Positions 60,601 through 64,000 of a DNA stretch of 64,000 nucleotides are shown here, piece after piece (positions within the stretch are counted from its first letter, which is position 1; the number at the start of each line of letters is the position of its first letter). A model generated the notes under the pieces. It made no database searches. It had not been told where the DNA came from and saw only the letters and a program-made list of their open reading frames with translations. The DNA is from Distichodus sexfasciatus (taxonomy: Eukaryota; Chordata; Actinopteri; Characiformes; Distichodontidae), in NCBI GenBank assembly GCA_032718565.1, contig JAVGVS010000760.1, positions 47,872-111,871 on the forward strand, given 5' to 3'. Both the position numbers and the translations under genes were made by a program.

Positions 60601-62835
60601 ACATGATGACCGGCTGGAACTGCTGGTAGTGGTTCCTTTTTCCCAGGGCCCCAACCAGCTCCAGGGGATGGTCCGGGTACTCGTCCTTCACCATCTTCAT
60701 GTTTAAACTGGCCGGGTTCCGGGTCTGGATGTAGATCTGTGGGTTCAGAGTTCGGAAGGTGAATTATATATTTTAGCAAATCAGCACAGAACTTGTGCCA
60801 TAAAAACCTTTAATTGGGGAATTTAAATGTAAAGTTCCAATGAATGCACAGAGAATGTACTATATACTTTGAGATGTCTAAAAACGTGTAGCTTCTCAGT
60901 TGTCCAGGATCTTAAAATCTTAAAATTAAAAGCGCAGAAATGATTTACATCCAGTGCTGAGGGTACGGTTAGTGTTGGTGTGTGTGTACGTGCACATCAA
61001 ACGGACACTGCTCCTTCCATAAACACAATCCTGGAAAAGATGAACAGGCAGGTGCACGGCCGCCCGACAGCGAATAAACAAAAGATCACGACGCGCCCAA
61101 CTGGACCAAACATGGACACGATTGGCGTCTGTGGCTACGCCCAAAACAAACGTTGGCTGGCACTAAGCGACGTGGGAGTGGGGGAGGACGCGAGCTGACC
61201 TGTGCGTATCGTCCGCTGCAGATGGCGGCCCTCCAGTCGGGCACGTCAATGCAGTCGGGGTGACGCAGGAGCCAGTTGTCCTGCTTGACCAAAAACGCGC
61301 CCGGGAACTCGCTGACCGAGCCGTCCACGTCGTGGAAGATGGTGGTCTTGTCTCCGTCCATCTGCATCTGGTTGAACCACGGGCCCGGCTCGCCAAAAAA
61401 CACCCGGGATGTGATCTGCCAGTCGAGAGAGCCCAGTTTATTACTCACCACCATAATGGAATTTGAGAATTCGATTGCTTTTTGAACTTGATGGAGGGAG
61501 TGAGATGGAGGAGAGACGGTGGGTCGAAGGATGAGTGCAGAAAAATTAAAAAGAGAACGGACTGGGAGTTTTTGAGAAAAGCTGAATGAGAGAACAGGAC
61601 GAGGGTTGGGGAACTGAAATGTGGTTTTAAACCCGGGTCTGAATGATTAAAGAGCGAAGTATGGATCAGCTCTGACCTTACTGTTACTGCTCTTGGTACT
61701 GGAGAAATTAAGAAATCAGATTTATTACTGCTACACACGGGGCAGGTGGTAGTGTAACGCTCAGGGTGTTCACCTGTGATCAGACGGTCGCAGGTTTGAA
61801 TCCCAGAACTGGTAAAGTTACCACTGAGGTACTCATGAGCAAGGCACTGTCCCCGAGCACTGCTCCCCAGGTGCTGCCATGTTAGCTGCTCACTGCTCGT
61901 TCATAGATCGCATGCCGTTCCCTTAATATTAGGTTGTGATACCTTACAAGGGCCGGAACTCACCGGAACGTCGTCGAAGAGGATGCCGGTGACGTTGTTG
62001 TTGGGGCAGCTCTGCCACGAGTTGTTGAGGCGGAAGCCGAACGCGCTGGTGTGCCGACCTTCCAGAGCCACGAACTTCCGGAAAGTGCAGTTCTGAACCT
62101 TGATTGGACCGTCGTAAATCTGCATGCCTCGGATCGGGAAATCACTGGAAAAAAATACAAATTAAAAACATGAGATGAATGAACTCATTCACCTCTCAAA
62201 AGACTTTCATATATTAAATCACAGGGTGTTTTTCTTATATTTTCTGATTCTTATTAGTTTCTTGTAAAGTGTCTATAATATTTTGTTTATTTGTAATTTC
62301 TCAAATTCTGGGACCAGGAATTTTAGGATGGAAATTTTGAGACATATCACTTTGTGAGGTAGAATTTTGTGACGGAAATTATGGGATGGGGAATTATAGG
62401 GATTTTGGGGAGGAGAAATTTTGTGACAGGGAATCGTGGGATGTGGAATTTTATGATGTGGAATTTGGGAATGTGGAATATTTGGGATACAGAATTTTGG
62501 GATGGGAGTTTGAGGAAGGGAATTTGGGGAAAGGGGCATTTTTTGTGGATAGCGAAGCTTGGGACCCTGAATTTGGGGATGGTAAATTTGTGGACTAGGA
62601 ATTTTGGGATGGGAAATCTGGGGACAGACCATTTGGGGAAGAAGATGATTTTGAGACAAGGGATTTGGGGAAAGCTTACACTCCTCGGGGCAGTGTTCTG
62701 TCGCTGTGGTCCAGACCCCCGGGCCCCCAGGAGCCTCCGTCCGGCACCGCCATCCCCCTGTTCTCACTTTCACCAACAAACAGAGAGTTCTTCACCTCCT
62801 GCCTGGAGCCGTCGTCATCTGGGAACGTACCTCCA
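52477..62835 (-). CDS. cemip: cell migration-inducing hyaluronan-binding protein (cemip), last ten coding exons
   Basis: CEMIP (KIAA1199) binds and promotes depolymerisation of hyaluronan and acts in the secretory pathway and at the cell surface. Human has 1,361 residues; the 1,633 coding bases here give the C-terminal 540 or so. All ten exons have canonical sites and matching phases. Order: end of the beta-helix region (EVKNSLFVGESENRG, WGPGGLDHSDRTLP, RGMQIYDGPIKVQNCTFRKF), the conserved ITSRVFFGEPGPWFNQ segment, HYQQFQPVIM, VGFCYPKGTTFTVISDVHNR, then a PANDER/ILEI-like domain (EDGVHLTVLDGHTGAVLD, LVTRGPWTKTLEKLGA, KLAFVGFKSDFRPDWV), ending LPLPVVKVMKL. The human C-terminus ends PIPVVKKKKL. 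The remaining 5' exons are right of the window. Synteny with mesd favours cemip over cemip2. Confidence 0.96.
52630..52840 (+). repeat. tRNA-derived SINE (family 1) in the last cemip intron
   Basis: GCCGGTTCAAGTCCCGGTA, TACCACTGAGG, CTTCACGGATGGGTCAAATG and TGTGTTCACAAATAATCACA. It starts about 25 bases upstream of the last cemip acceptor. Confidence 0.8.
54120..54545. mobile_element. fragment related to the hAT-type element at 1608-2439
   Basis: It shares GTGATGTAAACAC, GTTTGTTAGCGCACG, AAATCTTCCCATTTATT, CATTTACTTGATATTTATT and CTATAATGTTAGAG in the same order as 1895-2285. Terminal repeats are not visible. Confidence 0.7.
55983..56083 (-). CDS. cemip: cemip exon, PANDER/ILEI-like domain
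   Basis: SIVLVTSKGKLVTRGPWTKT and LEKLGADPNVKLR plus one base. Acceptor GTCCTTTGCAG, donor GTAACG. Confidence 0.96.
57071..57228 (-). CDS. cemip: cemip exon, PANDER/ILEI-like domain
   Basis: VNGKKIYQSEDGVHLTVLDG, HTGAVLDTKGFRNAVLMGIP, NYVNSLKD plus GA. Donor GTGAGG. Confidence 0.96.
57550..57910. repeat. (TA/CA)n-rich tract in cemip intron
   Basis: Interleaved TATATA, CACACA and CATATG runs. ORFs of Y, I, T, H are products of composition. Confidence 0.8.
58000..58089 (-). CDS. cemip: cemip exon
   Basis: PQTSEHFLEVKLESYTTRFF and HIKEDFAYSE, 30 codons, phase 0 at both ends; human KDHFLEVKMESSKQHFF. Confidence 0.95.
58285..58489 (-). CDS. cemip: cemip exon
   Basis: LLFVKVQAHSEREDFAFCSV, RGCERVKIKAVIPKNSGPSD, VVDVPLPKKLPRSRL; human has MKGCERIKIKALIPKNAG. 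It ends in phase 0 at donor GTACGA. Confidence 0.96.
58620..58832. mobile_element. short MITE with CAGTACTGAGCAAAAGTC end
   Basis: The left end ACAGTACTGAGCAAAAGTCT mirrors the right end GTTTTGCACAGCACTG. It is about 210 bp with no ORF. A remnant with the same end is at 14900-14930 (GACTTTTGCACAGTGCTG). Confidence 0.65.
59015..60077. mobile_element. TIR element with TATATGTGACCC termini, copy 2
   Basis: The left end TATATGTGACCCCTCCTGTG pairs with the reverse complement of the right end (TATATGTGACCCTGCCTATG), and AAACCCGGCTAA with TAACCCAGCTAA. About 1.06 kb with no transposase. It lies between cemip exons at 58489 and 60164 and shares only its ends with 3048-3705. Confidence 0.75.
60164..60349 (-). 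CDS. cemip: cemip exon
   Basis: NDWIRVGFCYPKGTTFTVIS, DVHNRLTKQTKKTGVFMRTD, RGYYYWEEDT plus GG. Acceptor TTAATAAACAG. Confidence 0.96.
60525..60736 (-). CDS. cemip: cemip exon
   Basis: IYIQTRNPASLNMKMVKDEY, GKRNHYQQFQPVIMLAKSYT, HWDQAAPAEITVWLINFN plus AG. Donor GTCCGG. Confidence 0.96.
61200..61415 (-). CDS. cemip: cemip exon
   Basis: ITSRVFFGEPGPWFNQMQMD to WRAAICSGRYAQ, 72 codons, phase 0 at both ends. Contains FHDVDGSVSEFPG and NWLLRHPDCIDVPDW. Confidence 0.97.
61742..61915 (+). repeat. tRNA-derived SINE (family 1) in cemip intron
   Basis: CAGGTGGTAGTGTAACGCTC, B box TCGCAGGTTTGAATCCC, TACCACTGAGGTACTCATGA, CTCACTGCTCGTTCATAGA. It lies just downstream of the donor of the exon at 61964, tail first. 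Confidence 0.8.
61964..62144 (-). CDS. cemip: cemip exon, beta-helix region
   Basis: DFPIRGMQIYDGPIKVQNCT, FRKFVALEGRHTSAFGFRLN, WQSCPNNNVTGILFDDVP. Almost identical to human. Two NxT sequons (NCT and NVT). Confidence 0.97.
62290..62672. repeat. G/T-rich minisatellite, about 15-16-bp units
   Basis: Units such as GGAATTTTGGGATG and GGGAATTTGGGGA, more than 20 degenerate copies, running to within ten bases of the cemip exon donor. Confidence 0.85.
62680..62835 (-). CDS. cemip: cemip exon, beta-helix region
   Basis: It reads GGTFPDDDGSRQEVKNSLFV, then GGSWGPGGLDHSDRTLPRG and GT. Acceptor GTGTGTAG after a TG run. The donor GTAAGC is directly followed by a minisatellite. Confidence 0.93.
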
Positions 62836-64000
62836 CTACACACACACACACACACACCAACGCATTTAGGGAGAGAAATGCTCGGATGAATGCAGTCGCC
62901 CCCCGAATTTCCCACCCCTCTCCCTCCTTTCCCTGGCTTCATCGCCTGCTTCACGCTGCTGAATTACTCTCACACTCCCTCAAAGCTGCCGACCTCCCGC
63001 TGCAGCCCCATATACGGCATTTTCCAATTACGCTGCTCATAATGCATTCAGCAAACATAAACGCAGCCCCCTCTTACCCACCATGGAGGGAGGAGGAGTA
63101 GAAGGAGGAGGAGAGCAAGGCTATATTTTACTATTTCATCATTTGTATTTAATCAACTTCATCAAAATCAATATGTAATTTAATTGATTAAATAAGAATG
63201 GCTGGAATTTTGTAATTTGTTACTTGTCTTCGATCAACTTCATAAAAATCTAATTAAGAAATACAACATAATATTTTATGGTATTGGGTCATTTGTATTT
63301 AATCAAATACAAATGACAAAATACCATGAAATTTTTGTAGTATTTCTTAAATTGTTTTCGATCATGTGATTTCGCTGATCCAATTACATTGTTTGTAGTA
63401 TTTTATAATTAGTATTTTACAGAAATACAAAATACAATGAAAAATATTATGCACACTTCGTAGTATTTTGTATTTTTGTATTTAACTAAACTGCTCATGT
63501 AATTTACTTGATTAAATACAAATAGCAAAATATTACGATATTTTTATGCACATTTTGTAGTATTTTATCATTTGTAGTGAATCAGCTTCATAAAAATGAT
63601 TGTGTAATTTAGTTGATCCAGTACAAATTGACCAGAACATTGTAGTATAAAATGATCTTGTAATTTAAATGAGAAATACTTGAGAAATACTACTGTATTT
63701 TTGTATTTACAATGAATAAATAAATAAACAACAGAAAAAGTTGACGTAAAAGTTGTGAAATTTTGTATTTTTTATATATACTTAAAAAATGACAGAAGTC
63801 TGTCCAGTGCATTTGGTATTAAAAAAATATATATTTTAAAACCTGTATATTTACAATAAAATACTTATGCATTCAGCAAACACATGCCACTCTTTTCCCG
63901 CTAAAGAAAAAAACCCCAAAAATGTTTGAATTTTGAAATCACTCAAAGACTGTGAAATTGTAATTATAATTTATTATTAACTCATCATAAAATTATATAT
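62836..64000. other. cemip intron, no further exon before the window edge
   Basis: Bases 62860-63110 have ordinary composition without a frame that matches CEMIP. The rest is AT-rich repeat. The next 5' exon lies beyond 64000. Confidence 0.6.
63120..63720. repeat. AT-rich degenerate tandem repeat
   Basis: Recurring TTGTATTTAATCAACTTCAT, TGTAATTTAATTGAT and ACAAATGACAAAATA motifs, about six units of 80-100 bases. Confidence 0.65.

Noticed and set aside
62273..62779. 168-codon proline-rich ORF
   Set aside because: It runs through the 15-bp minisatellite and the cemip exon in the wrong frame.

Overview
The window is vertebrate nuclear DNA, most likely from a ray-finned (teleost) fish. Genes are split into many short exons with GT-AG introns. 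The spaces between them are rich in (GT)n, (GA)n and (TATC)n microsatellites, tRNA-derived SINEs, MITE-like DNA transposons and hAT-type ends. There are no operons, phage genes or CRISPR arrays. The four genes I recognise reproduce the IL16-TLNRD1-MESD-CEMIP neighbourhood of human chromosome 15, with the same relative orientations but reversed in this window.

Layout. From 1 to about 25 kb lies il16 (minus strand). Seventeen exons, 21234 down to 3784, join in one uninterrupted reading frame coding for the N-terminal and central parts of pro-interleukin-16: PDZ1, PDZ2 and the proline/serine-rich linker. The last exons (PDZ3, PDZ4, secreted cytokine) lie beyond the left edge. A further 5' exon is predicted at 24.77 kb. 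From 25 to 37 kb I see no supported gene: the stretch is microsatellite and purine-tract DNA, AT-rich DNA and repeats. At 37.08-38.13 kb is tlnrd1 (minus), a normally single-exon talin-rod-domain gene whose C-terminal third is intact but whose middle is broken by several small indels. At 39.2-40.0 kb there is a possible spliced transcript and a CpG-rich promoter-like block, followed by a 27-bp tandem repeat.

From 43.10 to 45.39 kb is mesd (plus), three exons, complete, with a promoter-like block and a poly(A) signal. From 45.4 to 52.4 kb is intergenic DNA that includes a 44-bp tandem array with CTCF-like cores and a long T-rich minisatellite. From 52.48 to 62.84 kb are the last ten coding exons of cemip (minus), all in frame; its 5' half is beyond the right edge.

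The genes are not a functional operon. mesd chaperones LRP5/6-type receptors in the ER, CEMIP is a hyaluronan-binding/depolymerising protein, TLNRD1 is an actin-bundling talin-like protein, and IL16 is a PDZ scaffold and cytokine precursor. What joins them is conserved synteny. The points most worth checking are the indel-riddled tlnrd1 interval, the CTCF-like tandem array between the convergent mesd and cemip genes, the predicted il16 first exon, the possible hidden spliced gene at 39.2-39.6 kb, and several nested or inverted repeat structures.
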